Part shown: positions 1-7,695 of the stretch, piece by piece | How positions within the stretch are numbered: the stretch's first letter is position 1 | Layout: the number at the start of each line of letters is the position of its first letter | Source of the DNA: Rhodoplanes sp. | GTDB lineage: Bacteria > Pseudomonadota > Alphaproteobacteria > Rhizobiales > Xanthobacteraceae | Assembly (NCBI RefSeq): GCF_013377085.1 | Contig: NZ_JACAAX010000028.1 | Span: forward strand, 21,597 to 85,596 | Direction: 5' to 3' | Length of the DNA stretch: 64,000 nucleotides | Program-made: the position numbers and the translations under genes | Notes under the pieces: model-generated | What the model was told of the DNA's origin: nothing | What the model saw: only the letters and a program-made list of their open reading frames with translations | The model's database searches: none

Positions 1-204
1 TTCTCCGGCCTGCTGCTCGACGTCTGCTGCTTTCTCAAGGGACTCGAGGACGTCGAGCGCGAGCGCGGCTGGCCGCCACGCTCCGCCAAGGTGGTGCTGC
101 AGCTCGGCCTCGACCGGCTGGCCCGCCATTACGGGCTGGGCGGCGAGGCGCGCGGGCGAGCCCGGGTACCGGTGCGGGCGTGGCGGGCAGAACAGGGTGA
201 GTAG
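1..204 (+). CDS. DUF6456-like protein, C-terminal fragment
   Basis: Frame 1 is open from the window edge to TAG at 202-204, giving the last 67 residues of a protein whose start lies outside. The segment [20 protein letters not shown], followed by a helix ending LARHYGL, resembles the C-terminal domain of DUF6456 helix-turn-helix proteins that often lie beside sufE in Hyphomicrobiales. Role unknown; DNA binding is only suggested by the family. The TAG stop falls in the first unit of a heptamer repeat. The family call is from memory of the motif and the sufE neighbourhood, so moderate confidence. Confidence 0.55.
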   Translation, partial: FSGLLLDVCCFLKGLEDVERERGWPPRSAKVVLQLGLDRLARHYGLGGEARGRARVPVRAWRAEQGE

Positions 205-240
205 CGAGTAGCGAGTAGCGAGTAGCGAGTAGCGAGTAGG
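199..240. repeat. Tandem heptamer repeat (GAGTAGC)n
   Basis: About five and a half head-to-tail copies of GAGTAGC begin at the stop codon of the upstream gene. A degenerate inverse relative (TATTCGCCACTCGCTATTCGC) lies at 271-291 and contains the sufE stop codon. Together they fill the short gap between the two convergent genes. A relative of the same family occurs at 4682-4770. Confidence 0.8.
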
Positions 241-283
241 GGAGGGAGGCCGCGCCGCCTGCTCTTCCCCTATTCGCCACTCG

Positions 284-712
284 CTATTCGCTTTTGGCCA
301 ATGCCGCCTCGGCATCGCGACGGATGCGGGACACCATCGATTTCAGGCCGTTGGAGCGCTGCGGGGTGAGGTGGTCGCGCAGGCCGAGCTGTTCGAACAC
401 GGTGCCCGGGTCCACGGCGAGAATCTCGCGCGCGGCACGGTCCGAATAGAGGGAGAACAGGATGGCGATGAGGCCGCGCACGATATGGGCGTCGCTGTCG
501 CCCGTGAAGGTCAGCACCGGCCCGGCCGCCCCGTTCGGGCGCACATCGGTGGTCAGCCACACCTGGCTGGCGCAGCCCTGCACCTTGTTGGCCTCGACGT
601 GATCGGCCTCCGGCAGCGGCGCGAGCGTGCGCCCGAGCTCGATAATGTACCGGTAGCGGTCGTCCCAGTCGTCGAGCAGCGAGAAGTTGTCGAGGATCTC
701 GTCGATCTTCAT
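284..712 (-). CDS. sufE: SufE-type cysteine desulfurase sulfur acceptor
   Basis: SufE accepts persulfide sulfur from the cysteine desulfurase SufS and passes it to the SUF iron-sulfur cluster scaffold in the cytoplasm. The 142-residue product has the expected length and the conserved loop NKVQGCASQVWL with the sulfur-carrying cysteine at residue 47, plus the C-terminal LTPQRSNGLKSMVSRIR segment. The ATG at 712 was chosen because the family begins MxIDEIxDNFxLLDDWDDRY; the frame stays open upstream without similarity. It converges on the DUF6456 gene, and its TAG stop lies inside a repeat copy. A DUF5330 gene lies upstream on the same strand. Function is secure; no other suf gene is in view. 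Confidence 0.93.
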   Translation of the reverse strand: MKIDEILDNFSLLDDWDDRYRYIIELGRTLAPLPEADHVEANKVQGCASQVWLTTDVRPNGAAGPVLTFTGDSDAHIVRGLIAILFSLYSDRAAREILAVDPGTVFEQLGLRDHLTPQRSNGLKSMVSRIRRDAEAALAKSE

Positions 713-898
713 TGTGAGTGTCTGGCGCGCCCTCGCCGACGGCCCCCATGGCGGCCGGCTCCGCTTACATAAGCGCGATCGGCCCGAATGGGAATTCGCC
801 ATGCGGAGAAGGCGTGCGCCGCAGCCGCCGGGGCGGCTGCGGTATCGGTCGGCGGCGCCGGCGGCCCCGGCGGACACGGTCCGCGGTGAGGCTCCCGG

Positions 899-1330
899 TC
901 AGCCCGGCGGGCGGGCCGCGATCTCGCGGCGGGCCGATGTCCCGCGCCAGTCCGGCGCGAGGTCGGCGGCCGAGAGCGTGTGCTGCGACGCCACCGGGCG
1001 CGCGAGGTCGCCCTTGGCGGCAGCCGCGCCGGTCGTGACCGGCGCGCGTTCGGAGCCGGCGAGCGTCTCGCTCACCATCTCGTACATGATCTTCGCACCG
1101 GCCTGGGCCTTCTGGCCGATCGACACCGCGACCTGCGCGCCGACCGCGCAGACGTCGGGCTGACGCGAGCAGAACTGGCGCATGTCCGAGACGGTCGACG
1201 CGGCCGCGGTGGCGGCGTCGGCCGCGCTCACCGCGGACTGGCCGGGGCCGTCTGTCGGCGATCGCGTGACGGTGGGCAATAGCACCGCCACGACGCCGAG
1301 CCAGAAGGCCGTGCGCAACAAGAAACCCAT
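899..1330 (-). CDS. DUF5330 family protein
   Basis: The 143-residue product starts MGFLLRTAFWLGVVAVLLP, one N-terminal membrane segment (about residues 5-22), typical of DUF5330 proteins that accompany sufE in Hyphomicrobiales. The middle has a conserved cysteine pair in SDMRQFCSRQPDVCAVG and a helical stretch ahead of a low-complexity tail. Function is unknown; an inner-membrane-anchored or exported protein is inferred. It lies upstream of sufE on the same strand, 186 bases away. Confidence 0.75.
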   Translation of the reverse strand: MGFLLRTAFWLGVVAVLLPTVTRSPTDGPGQSAVSAADAATAAASTVSDMRQFCSRQPDVCAVGAQVAVSIGQKAQAGAKIMYEMVSETLAGSERAPVTTGAAAAKGDLARPVASQHTLSAADLAPDWRGTSARREIAARPPG

Positions 1331-1734
1331 TGTCCTGTCCCCGTGGTCCCCGTCTCCCTCGTCCCGTGTCCCCGTTTCTCGTCTTCCCCGACCCGAACGC
1401 TAGCAGCGCCGCTTTGACGCGCGGTTCGCCGCACCGGTGCGATTCGAATCGAGTTTTCAGACAATTCGAACGATCGCGTTCACCATCGGTGAGGACCTGC
1501 CACACCCGATCGGACGCGGTGGATCAAAGGCTCGCCCACCGTGAGGCCGCGCCCGCCGAGAATGCCGCAACGACGGGCGTTCACGCGGCGTCGGCGCTTT
1601 TGGAAACCTCGCGTTCACCAATCAACACTGCGTTCACCATTCAACATACCGTTCACCATCAGCGCAGAATGGATCACGGCGCAGCGGCGTTTTCCCCACC
1701 CCATGGCAAGCGAACGTCGTCGGAGCCTGCGTCC
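1331..1734. other. Intergenic region with a 19-bp direct repeat
   Basis: No convincing gene is seen here. Three units with a 19-base period start at 1611, 1630 and 1649, each beginning with (G/C)CGTTCACCA. A fourth GCGTTCACCAT stands alone at 1476-1486. Their position upstream of a histidine kinase gene suggests protein-binding sites, but no regulator is identified. Confidence 0.5.
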
Positions 1735-1749
1735 TTAGTGTTCGTTTAA
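1735..1749. promoter_or_regulatory. CtrA-like site TTAG-N7-TTAA
   Basis: TTAG, seven bases, then TTAA matches the CtrA consensus TTAA-N7-TTAA with one mismatch. It lies 58 bases before the start of the histidine kinase gene, where CtrA control would be plausible for a DivJ/PleC-like cell-cycle kinase. It is a short degenerate motif, so chance is possible. Confidence 0.4.
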
Positions 1750-1807
1750 TGGGGCTCTGAGACGATCGCCTTCGACGCGAAGGGGCGCGTCCGTCAAAGG
1801 ACGTGCA

Positions 1808-3706
1808 GTGGGCGACGTGAGCGTTCTCAGATCACTCGGGCATTATGTCGATGCGCAGGTGCACCCGTCCGCGCAAGGCGATCCGCTCGCCAAGGCGCGG
1901 CATCGTGCCTTCATTGCGCCACGGCTCGTCGGCAGCTTGACGGCGCTCGTCGCCTTTCCGGCCTACCTGGCCGTGCGCGGCGCACCGAGCGCGCTCGAGG
2001 TTCTCGTGTTCTGCTGGTTGGTCGCGCCGATTCTCACCTCCTATTTCCTGTCCCGCACCGGCCGCTACGAGAGCGCGCATGTGCTCTCCGCGCTCGCGCT
2101 CACCGGGCTCGTCACCGTGATCGCCGCGAAGACCGGCGGCATCGGCTCGTTCGCCGCGATCTGGCTGGTCGTCGTGCCGCTCGAGGCGGCGCTGTCCGCC
2201 TCGCGTCGCGTCGTCGCGATCGCCTCGACGCTGGCGCTCGCCGCCGCCGGCCTGCTGGTCGGCATGGGCGATTTCGGGCTGCTGCCGGAGCCGGTCGCCG
2301 GTGCGCAGGGCACCGCGGTGTTCGCCGCGCTCGGCGTCGTCTCCGCCTCCCTCTATGCGACGGGGCTCGCGCTCGGCGCCGAGTCGCTCACCCGCACGAG
2401 CTTCTGGCTCCTCTATGCCGAGGAGGACCGCTACCGCCTTCTCGCCCGCAACATGACGGACGTGATCACGCGCCACGGGCAGAACGGCGTGGTTCTGTTC
2501 GCCTCGCCGGCCGCCGAGCAGCTTTTCGGTGCGGGCGCCGCGGAGCTGCGTGGCCACGGCCTGTTCGACCGCGTCCACATCGCCGACCGTCCCGCTTATC
2601 TCAGCGCGCTCGCCGATGCGGCAGCGCAGGGACTGGCGGGCTCGGTCGAGTTCCGGGTGCGCCGCGACGCCGAGACGGCGGCCGGCCCCGTGCACTTCAT
2701 CTGGATCGAGATGCGCTGCCGGCCGCTCGATCGCGCCGTCACGGGTCCCGACGGCGCCACCCGCGAGGTCGTCGCGGTCATGCGCGAGGTGACCGAGCGC
2801 AAGGAGCAGGAGCGCGCCCTCGATCAGGCCCGCACCGAGGCGGAACGCGCCAACTCCGCCAAGAGCCGCTTCCTCGCCACCATGAGCCACGAGCTGCGGA
2901 CGCCGCTCAACGCCATCATCGGCTTCTCGGACATGCTGGTGAACGAGAAGTCGCTCAAGATCACGCCCGAGCGGCGGCTCGAATACGCGCAGCTCATCAA
3001 CGACTCGGGCAATCACCTGCTGGCCGTCGTCAACGACATTCTCGACATGTCGAAGCTCGAGACCGGCGAGTTCGAGATCCGCCCCGAGCCCTTCACGCTG
3101 GCGCCCGTCGTGCGCTCGTGCTGCGACATCCTGGCCCTCAAGGCGCGCGAGCAGGAGATCCGGCTCGAGGCCGCGGTCGACCCCTCACTGCCCGAGCTCA
3201 TCGCCGACAAGCGCGCCCTCAAGCAGATCCTCATCAACCTGCTGTCCAACGCCGTGAAGTTCACGGATCGCGGCGGCTGCATCACCGTGTCGGCCCGGCC
3301 GGACGGTGCCCGGGTCGCCATCTCGGTCGAGGACAACGGCATCGGCATCCGCGAGGACGATCTCGACCGCTGCGGCAAGCCGTTCTTCCAGTCGCGCGAT
3401 TCCTACGATCGTCCTCACCAAGGCACCGGCCTCGGCCTGTCGATCGTGAAGGGCCTGGTCGGACTGCATGGCGGCGAGATCACCATGACGAGCCGGCTCG
3501 GCGCCGGCACTTGCGTCACGGTGCGGATTCCGCTCGATTGCGAGCCGCGTCGCGGCGCGCGGTCGCCGTCGCTGGTGCCGGCGGCCTCGACGGTGCGGCG
3601 GCTCGCGCTGCCGAGCGAGCCTGCGGCGAGCGAAACCCATCTCCACGACATCAAGTCCGGCGAGGCCGGGAACGAGGCAGCGGTTGCGGTCAAGAAGCGT
3701 GCGTGA
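1808..3706 (+). CDS. PAS sensor histidine kinase, DivJ/PleC-like
   Basis: A 632-residue inner-membrane histidine kinase that should autophosphorylate and pass phosphate to a response regulator. About five or six hydrophobic helices occupy residues 37-195, then a PAS domain (about 205-330), a HisKA helix with FLATMSHELRTPLNAIIGFS and phosphoacceptor His361, and a HATPase domain with N box INLLSNAVKFT (Asn481), G1 DNGIGI and G2 GTGLGLSIVKG. The architecture and dimerisation helix resemble the alphaproteobacterial cell-cycle kinases DivJ, PleC and PdhS. The GTG at 1808 is the chosen start. The 3' end overlaps the next gene by 23 bases, implying co-translation. The exact orthology (DivJ or another) cannot be settled by eye. 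Confidence 0.85.
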   Translation: MGDVSVLRSLGHYVDAQVHPSAQGDPLAKARHRAFIAPRLVGSLTALVAFPAYLAVRGAPSALEVLVFCWLVAPILTSYFLSRTGRYESAHVLSALALTGLVTVIAAKTGGIGSFAAIWLVVVPLEAALSASRRVVAIASTLALAAAGLLVGMGDFGLLPEPVAGAQGTAVFAALGVVSASLYATGLALGAESLTRTSFWLLYAEEDRYRLLARNMTDVITRHGQNGVVLFASPAAEQLFGAGAAELRGHGLFDRVHIADRPAYLSALADAAAQGLAGSVEFRVRRDAETAAGPVHFIWIEMRCRPLDRAVTGPDGATREVVAVMREVTERKEQERALDQARTEAERANSAKSRFLATMSHELRTPLNAIIGFSDMLVNEKSLKITPERRLEYAQLINDSGNHLLAVVNDILDMSKLETGEFEIRPEPFTLAPVVRSCCDILALKAREQEIRLEAAVDPSLPELIADKRALKQILINLLSNAVKFTDRGGCITVSARPDGARVAISVEDNGIGIREDDLDRCGKPFFQSRDSYDRPHQGTGLGLSIVKGLVGLHGGEITMTSRLGAGTCVTVRIPLDCEPRRGARSPSLVPAASTVRRLALPSEPAASETHLHDIKSGEAGNEAAVAVKKRA

Positions 3707-4688
3707 TCCGGTCGACGAGGATGTCGACCTCCGGGACGAGACGGCCGGCGCGGTGCGTGCCCGGCGGCGCGGTGCTGTGACCGTGGTCGCCTTGGCGCTG
3801 TTGCGGCGGCCGCGTGACACGCTGGCCAGCGCCGCCGGCATCGCCGCCTTCGCCACCATCGTGATCAACGCGCTGTTCATGCAGCCGGGGCCGCATCCAG
3901 CGCCGATCTTTGCGCTGCGGACCGAGCGCCCGCCCGTCGTCGTCGCCGGCCGCGAGTCGACCGGCGCGCTGTCGGTGCTGCCACGTCCGCGTCCGCCCGA
4001 CGCGCCGCTCGCGACGCGGCCGGATCTTCAGGCGACAGCACCGGCCGGAGCCGCGCCGAAGCCCGCCGCCCCGCGCCCGCTCGTCACCGACATCCAGCGC
4101 GAGCTCCTGCGCCGCGGCTATTACGACGGCCCGGTCGACGGAGTCGCCGGCAGCCGCACCGAGACGGCGATCCGCGACTTCGAGCAGGCGACCGGCCTCG
4201 CGCCGACCGGCGAGCCGACCGATACGATCCTGAAATCCATTGCGCGCGCTCCTGTGAAGGCGAAGCCGGGCACGCCGCCGCGCCGCGATCCCATCGCCGG
4301 CCTGCTCGGCGGATCGTCTGCCCCGGCGCCGCACCCGCCGCTGCCGGTGGTGCAGGCGAAGGCCACGGTTCCGCCCGCGCCCCTCACGGGGTCTGCGCCA
4401 GCGTCGATGCCGCCGCTGCCGGTCGTGCAGGCCAAGGCCACGGCTGCGCCGCCCTCGCCGCCGGCACCCGTGCCGACGCCGTCGACCGGCTCGTCGCAGG
4501 TCAAGTCGGTGCAGCGCGCGCTCGCCGATTACGGCTACGGCCAAGTGCGGCCGACCGGCGTCTACGACAAGACCACCCACGACGCCATCGCGGCCTTCGA
4601 GGAGGCGAGGCGGATGCCGGTCACCGGCCAGGTCAGCGATCGGCTGGTGCGCGAGCTCGTCGCCCTCACGGGTCGACCGATCGAGTAG
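3684..4688 (+). CDS. Membrane-anchored protein with two peptidoglycan-binding domains
   Basis: The 334-residue product has a short basic cytoplasmic part, one membrane helix (about residues 44-66), then a Pro/Ala-rich periplasmic linker carrying two peptidoglycan-binding-1 domains: one around DIQRELLRRGYYDGPVDGVA and one at the C-terminus around SVQRALADYGYG. Between them PPLPVVQAKAT occurs twice, an internal duplication. It probably tethers something to the wall; no catalytic domain is seen. Translation likely starts at TTG 3684 inside the kinase gene, so kinase and wall protein form one operon, which would fit a cell-cycle or envelope-sensing role (inference). Confidence 0.75.
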   Translation: MRSRSVRDPVDEDVDLRDETAGAVRARRRGAVTVVALALLRRPRDTLASAAGIAAFATIVINALFMQPGPHPAPIFALRTERPPVVVAGRESTGALSVLPRPRPPDAPLATRPDLQATAPAGAAPKPAAPRPLVTDIQRELLRRGYYDGPVDGVAGSRTETAIRDFEQATGLAPTGEPTDTILKSIARAPVKAKPGTPPRRDPIAGLLGGSSAPAPHPPLPVVQAKATVPPAPLTGSAPASMPPLPVVQAKATAAPPSPPAPVPTPSTGSSQVKSVQRALADYGYGQVRPTGVYDKTTHDAIAAFEEARRMPVTGQVSDRLVRELVALTGRPIE

Positions 4689-4770
4689 GGCGATTGGCGA
4701 ATAGCGAATGGCGGCCCAAGATCCGCCTCTCTGTGCTACTCGCTACTCCCTATTCGCCATTCGCCCGCGG
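4682..4770. repeat. GAATAGC/GAGTAG repeat family, inverted copies
   Basis: GGCGAATAGCGAATGGCG (4696-4713) is followed by the opposite-facing CTATTCGCCATTCGCC (4750-4765), so the gap can fold into an imperfect hairpin. The upstream gene's TAG stop sits in the leading GAGTAG. Same family as the repeat at 199-293. Confidence 0.6.
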
Positions 4771-4776
4771 GGCCGC

Positions 4777-5124
4777 ATGCGTTTGAAATCCGGCATCTGG
4801 GTCGCGGCCTATATCCGCCGCTGCGGCGTCGAGGGTGTATTCGCGGCGGTGCGCCGGCGTGGCGCCGATGACGCCGGGGCGATCTTCATCATCGTCAACC
4901 GGCTGAACGGCACCGCCGACCTCTATGGTCCGGCGCCGCAGACCGCCTTCGACGAGGAGAAGCCGTTCGACCGCGCCTTTGCGTCGGTGCTCGCCGACAG
5001 CCCGGCGCCGGAAAGCGCCGCCGAGGCCTTCATCGTCCGCGAGAGCCGGTTCGATCCCGACGTCTGGGTGATCGAGATCGAGGAGCCGTCAGGACGCCAC
5101 TTTCTCGACCGGGTCGTGCGCTGA
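4777..5124 (+). CDS. DUF1491 family protein
   Basis: The 115-residue product MRLKSGIWVAAYIRRCGVEG... matches the DUF1491 family, small alphaproteobacterial proteins of unknown function. It contains the typical central segment GAIFIIVNRLNG and the C-terminal WVIEIEE followed by FLDRVV. ATG 4777 is preferred because upstream codons lie in an intergenic repeat. The last 36 bases overlap the 3' end of the convergent DUF2336 gene. Confidence 0.8.
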   Translation: MRLKSGIWVAAYIRRCGVEGVFAAVRRRGADDAGAIFIIVNRLNGTADLYGPAPQTAFDEEKPFDRAFASVLADSPAPESAAEAFIVRESRFDPDVWVIEIEEPSGRHFLDRVVR

Positions 5125-6057
5125 GCCGGACTCGGGAGACGGGCGGGCCGGGGGGCCGATACGGCTCGGAGCGGTGCGGTCGAGACCGCCGCGGTCGTGG
5201 CCGGCAAGCCGGTCCGGGATGGTGGCACCGATCCGGCTGCGCACCAGGCCGGCGCCGCGCGCGGTCGGCGTCGCCGGACGCTTGCGTTCGGCCGGCTCGG
5301 CGATGCGCCAGGCGGCGACCAGTCGCAGCGCCGCCGCGAGGCTGACCTCGCCGTAGAGCGCGCTCAGCGCATAGACGCGGCGCACCGAGTGGCCGATCGC
5401 CGGGTTCACGAACAGCAGGATGCGCTGCAGCGCTGCCGTCGGCACGGAGAGCGCGCGCGCCGCCACCACCAGCGGCTCGCCGCCGAGGTCGTTGACGATC
5501 CGCTCGGCCAGCGTCCGCGAGACGCCGAGCGCCCGCTCCAGTTCTCGGACGAAGTCGCCGGGACGCCCGGCCAGCACGCTCGTCTCCAGACGCCGCGCCA
5601 CATCCTCGGCCGGGGTCGCCCAGTCGTCGCCCTCCAGTGCGCCGGCGGCGTCCAGCACCTGCAGCATGGCACGGCGGCCGTCCGCCTCGGCATTGAAGAA
5701 GTCGCGGATGAGGGTTTTGGCTTCGGCGCGTACCGCGGCGTCAGCGCGCGTCGCGGCGGCCTCGTCCTCCTCCGCACCCAGAGCCGGCGTCTCGGGGCGG
5801 CCTTCCAGGCGGGCGAGGATTTTCTCCGGAGCGCCCGGATAGGTGGCGAGCCGCCGCGCGACGATGTCGCGGGTGGCGGCGTCGACCGCATCGATCAGGC
5901 GCAGCGACAGCTCGACATACTGGCGTTCCTCGTCGGCCGTGTGGGTCGGCTTCTGAACATAGAGGTCGGTCAACACCCGCAGCAGCGTCGGCTTCACGTC
6001 GACGCCGTGCTGGGCGAGCCCGACCAGGCTGTCCAGTCCTGGAAACAAGGACGACAT
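5089..6057 (-). CDS. DUF2336 domain-containing protein
   Basis: The product of about 322 residues is largely alpha-helical and matches DUF2336 proteins, which are common in Hyphomicrobiales and Rhodospirillales, have HEAT-like helices and no known activity. It begins SSLFPGLDSLVGLAQ and carries a VLTDLYVQKPTHTADEERQY segment typical of the family. ATG 6057 or the preceding GTG 6060 could start translation. The C-terminal 60 residues are basic and Pro-rich and overlap DUF1491 convergently. Two TTAA half-sites lie upstream at 6144 and 6161, but their spacing is wrong for a standard CtrA box. Confidence 0.75.
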   Translation of the reverse strand: MSSLFPGLDSLVGLAQHGVDVKPTLLRVLTDLYVQKPTHTADEERQYVELSLRLIDAVDAATRDIVARRLATYPGAPEKILARLEGRPETPALGAEEDEAAATRADAAVRAEAKTLIRDFFNAEADGRRAMLQVLDAAGALEGDDWATPAEDVARRLETSVLAGRPGDFVRELERALGVSRTLAERIVNDLGGEPLVVAARALSVPTAALQRILLFVNPAIGHSVRRVYALSALYGEVSLAAALRLVAAWRIAEPAERKRPATPTARGAGLVRSRIGATIPDRLAGHDRGGLDRTAPSRIGPPARPSPESGSAHDPVEKVAS

Positions 6058-6384
6058 CACGCAACAAGCCCCCGCCAGGTCCTCTCGACCATGTCCCCCG
6101 AAACGACCTGCCGCGAGCTTAGGACGGACTCGTTAGCGGAGCCTTAACCCAAACAACCCATTAACCTTTTTGGCGCAATCCGAACGACCCTGAGAGGCTT
6201 TTGTAAAGCATGTCGGGTGGCCTCGACGGCGGGCCGATGACGGGCGAGGGGTGATGTCGGTGGGACGCCTCACCTCCACGGAGTCGACCGCAAGCGGCGG
6301 CTCGTCCCCGTGCGGTAGCCTGAAACCGCACCGGAAATCGCCGGTGTTGCCCGGACACAACCGTTCTGGAACAAGGGCTTACAC
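6058..6384. other. Intergenic region between divergent genes
   Basis: No coding region is supported in this stretch of just over 300 bases. It is richer in A/T near 6145-6180 and contains paired TTAACC motifs there, so it probably holds the DUF2336 promoter. The other side leads to the CtrA-like site at 6385. Confidence 0.4.
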
Positions 6385-6400
6385 TTAACGAACCGTTAAC
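6385..6400. promoter_or_regulatory. CtrA box, perfect consensus
   Basis: TTAACGAACCGTTAAC contains TTAA, seven bases and TTAAC, an exact match to the CtrA consensus TTAA-N7-TTAAC. It lies 63 bases before the start of a small gene that precedes a lipoprotein gene, so both are candidate CtrA targets. Confidence 0.6.
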
Positions 6401-6462
6401 CAAACCGGCCCCTAATCGGCGGTGGCAGACCGCGGATCACTCACGATCCGATGGAGGGAGCC

Positions 6463-6660
6463 ATGGGAACCATCATCACCTTCCCGGCCGGTCGTTACGT
6501 CTACAACGACGGGCGGGGGCGCAGCCCCGACGAGCCGGCGACCATCATCATTCTTCCGGTGGTGCGCGTCGACCGCTACGGCGACGAGCCGCGTGACGGC
6601 ATGCGTGACGGCGGCTCGGCCGCCGGCCGCAAAGGGCGACGCCCGACGGCACGGCGGTGA
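6463..6660 (+). CDS. Small hypothetical protein, 65 aa
   Basis: A 65-residue protein starting MGTIITFPAGRYVYNDGRG, with a hydrophobic strand ATIIILPVVRVDRYG and a basic tail. It is supported by a strong ribosome site (GGAGGGA, three bases before ATG 6463) and by ending 10 bases before the next start, as in an operon. A competing frame runs through the same bases from GTG 6422, but only its part beyond 6671 looks like a protein. Function unknown. Confidence 0.5.
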   Translation: MGTIITFPAGRYVYNDGRGRSPDEPATIIILPVVRVDRYGDEPRDGMRDGGSAAGRKGRRPTARR

Positions 6661-6670
6661 GTGCGGCCAC

Positions 6671-7570
6671 GTGGTGAGCACAGTTCAGAACCGGGAAGGG
6701 CGCGCCCGCAGCGGCGCGACGGTGCGGCTCGCGCCGCTGCTCGCCCTGGTGATCGTGGTTCTGGTCGGCGGCTGTGGCGCCAACGGCGGCAACGGCGATT
6801 TCGGCCGGATAAAGCCCGGCCTGGTGCGCGACGGCGTGCACGACTGGATGGGCCCCGCGGCGGCGACCCGGGCCGGCGTGCCGGTCTCGGCCTATCCCTA
6901 CACCGAGGACGAGCGTCTGCTGCGCGACCTCTCCTTTCCGCTGATCGAGCCCACCTACGACCTCCAGCGCTGGTACGCCATCCTCGAGCAGTACGGCATC
7001 ACCCGCGGCGTGCAGCAGGAGTGGTGCGTGTTCAATCTCGCCGCCTACGAGCGGATCCTGATGCAGACGGCCTACCGCTCGGCGACGGCGCGCTACGCGA
7101 GGATCAACGAGGACATCCGCAACGACGTCGCCCGCCTGCCGTACTGGGTGTCGACGGCGCGGCGCGTGATCGACATGGACATCAAGCGCGGCAAGAGCCT
7201 CGAGCATGTCAACGGGCTGACGCCGGCCGAGGCTGCCAATGCGACGGCGCGGATGGCCGAGAACGCTCTGATCATAAGCTGGGTGCAGCAGTCGCTGGTC
7301 AACCGCGTCGCCTCCTATTCGTATGCGCTGGAGCGGCTGGTGATCGCGACCCCGGTGCCGGCGGCCGTCGAGGTCGAGCGGTCGCTGACGCTCTACAAGA
7401 CCCGCATCGTCGAGGCGCGGGTTCTGCCGGGTCCGGAGATCGTCGCCGGGTCGATCGTGCTCGTGCCGCCCTATCCGCTGACGAGCTCGCCGGTGATCTC
7501 CAAGTCGCCGCCCGTCGGCGCGGCCGCGCCGTTGCCGTCGCCGACCTTCGCGTCCATCGTGAATCCCTGA
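6671..7570 (+). CDS. Putative lipoprotein
   Basis: About 299 residues starting at GTG 6671 (or GTG 6674). The N-terminus has a basic stretch, a hydrophobic helix (LLALVIVVLVGG) and a lipobox ending GGC, so the mature protein should be lipid-anchored. The rest is helical, with LQRWYAILEQYGITRGVQQEWCVFN among the more distinctive stretches (shown here only in part as a marker: QRWYAILEQYG). No enzyme motif is seen. The small gene at 6463 lies 10 bases upstream, and both sit downstream of a perfect CtrA box, so cell-cycle regulation is possible. Family not recognised. Confidence 0.65.
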   Translation: MVSTVQNREGRARSGATVRLAPLLALVIVVLVGGCGANGGNGDFGRIKPGLVRDGVHDWMGPAAATRAGVPVSAYPYTEDERLLRDLSFPLIEPTYDLQRWYAILEQYGITRGVQQEWCVFNLAAYERILMQTAYRSATARYARINEDIRNDVARLPYWVSTARRVIDMDIKRGKSLEHVNGLTPAEAANATARMAENALIISWVQQSLVNRVASYSYALERLVIATPVPAAVEVERSLTLYKTRIVEARVLPGPEIVAGSIVLVPPYPLTSSPVISKSPPVGAAAPLPSPTFASIVNP

Positions 7571-7695
7571 GCGGCCACTCCGAACCTGTCCCGCGGGCCA
7601 TCCGCGTTTCACCCGCTTGGCGTGCCGCCCGCCGCCGGCCTATCGTCGCCGCTGCGGCGTCACGGCCGCGTGTCGCCTGAGTACGCGGAGCGGGC

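Noticed and set aside
6144..6166. Paired TTAACC motifs as a CtrA box
   Set aside because: The spacing is 13 bases between the TTAA cores, not seven.
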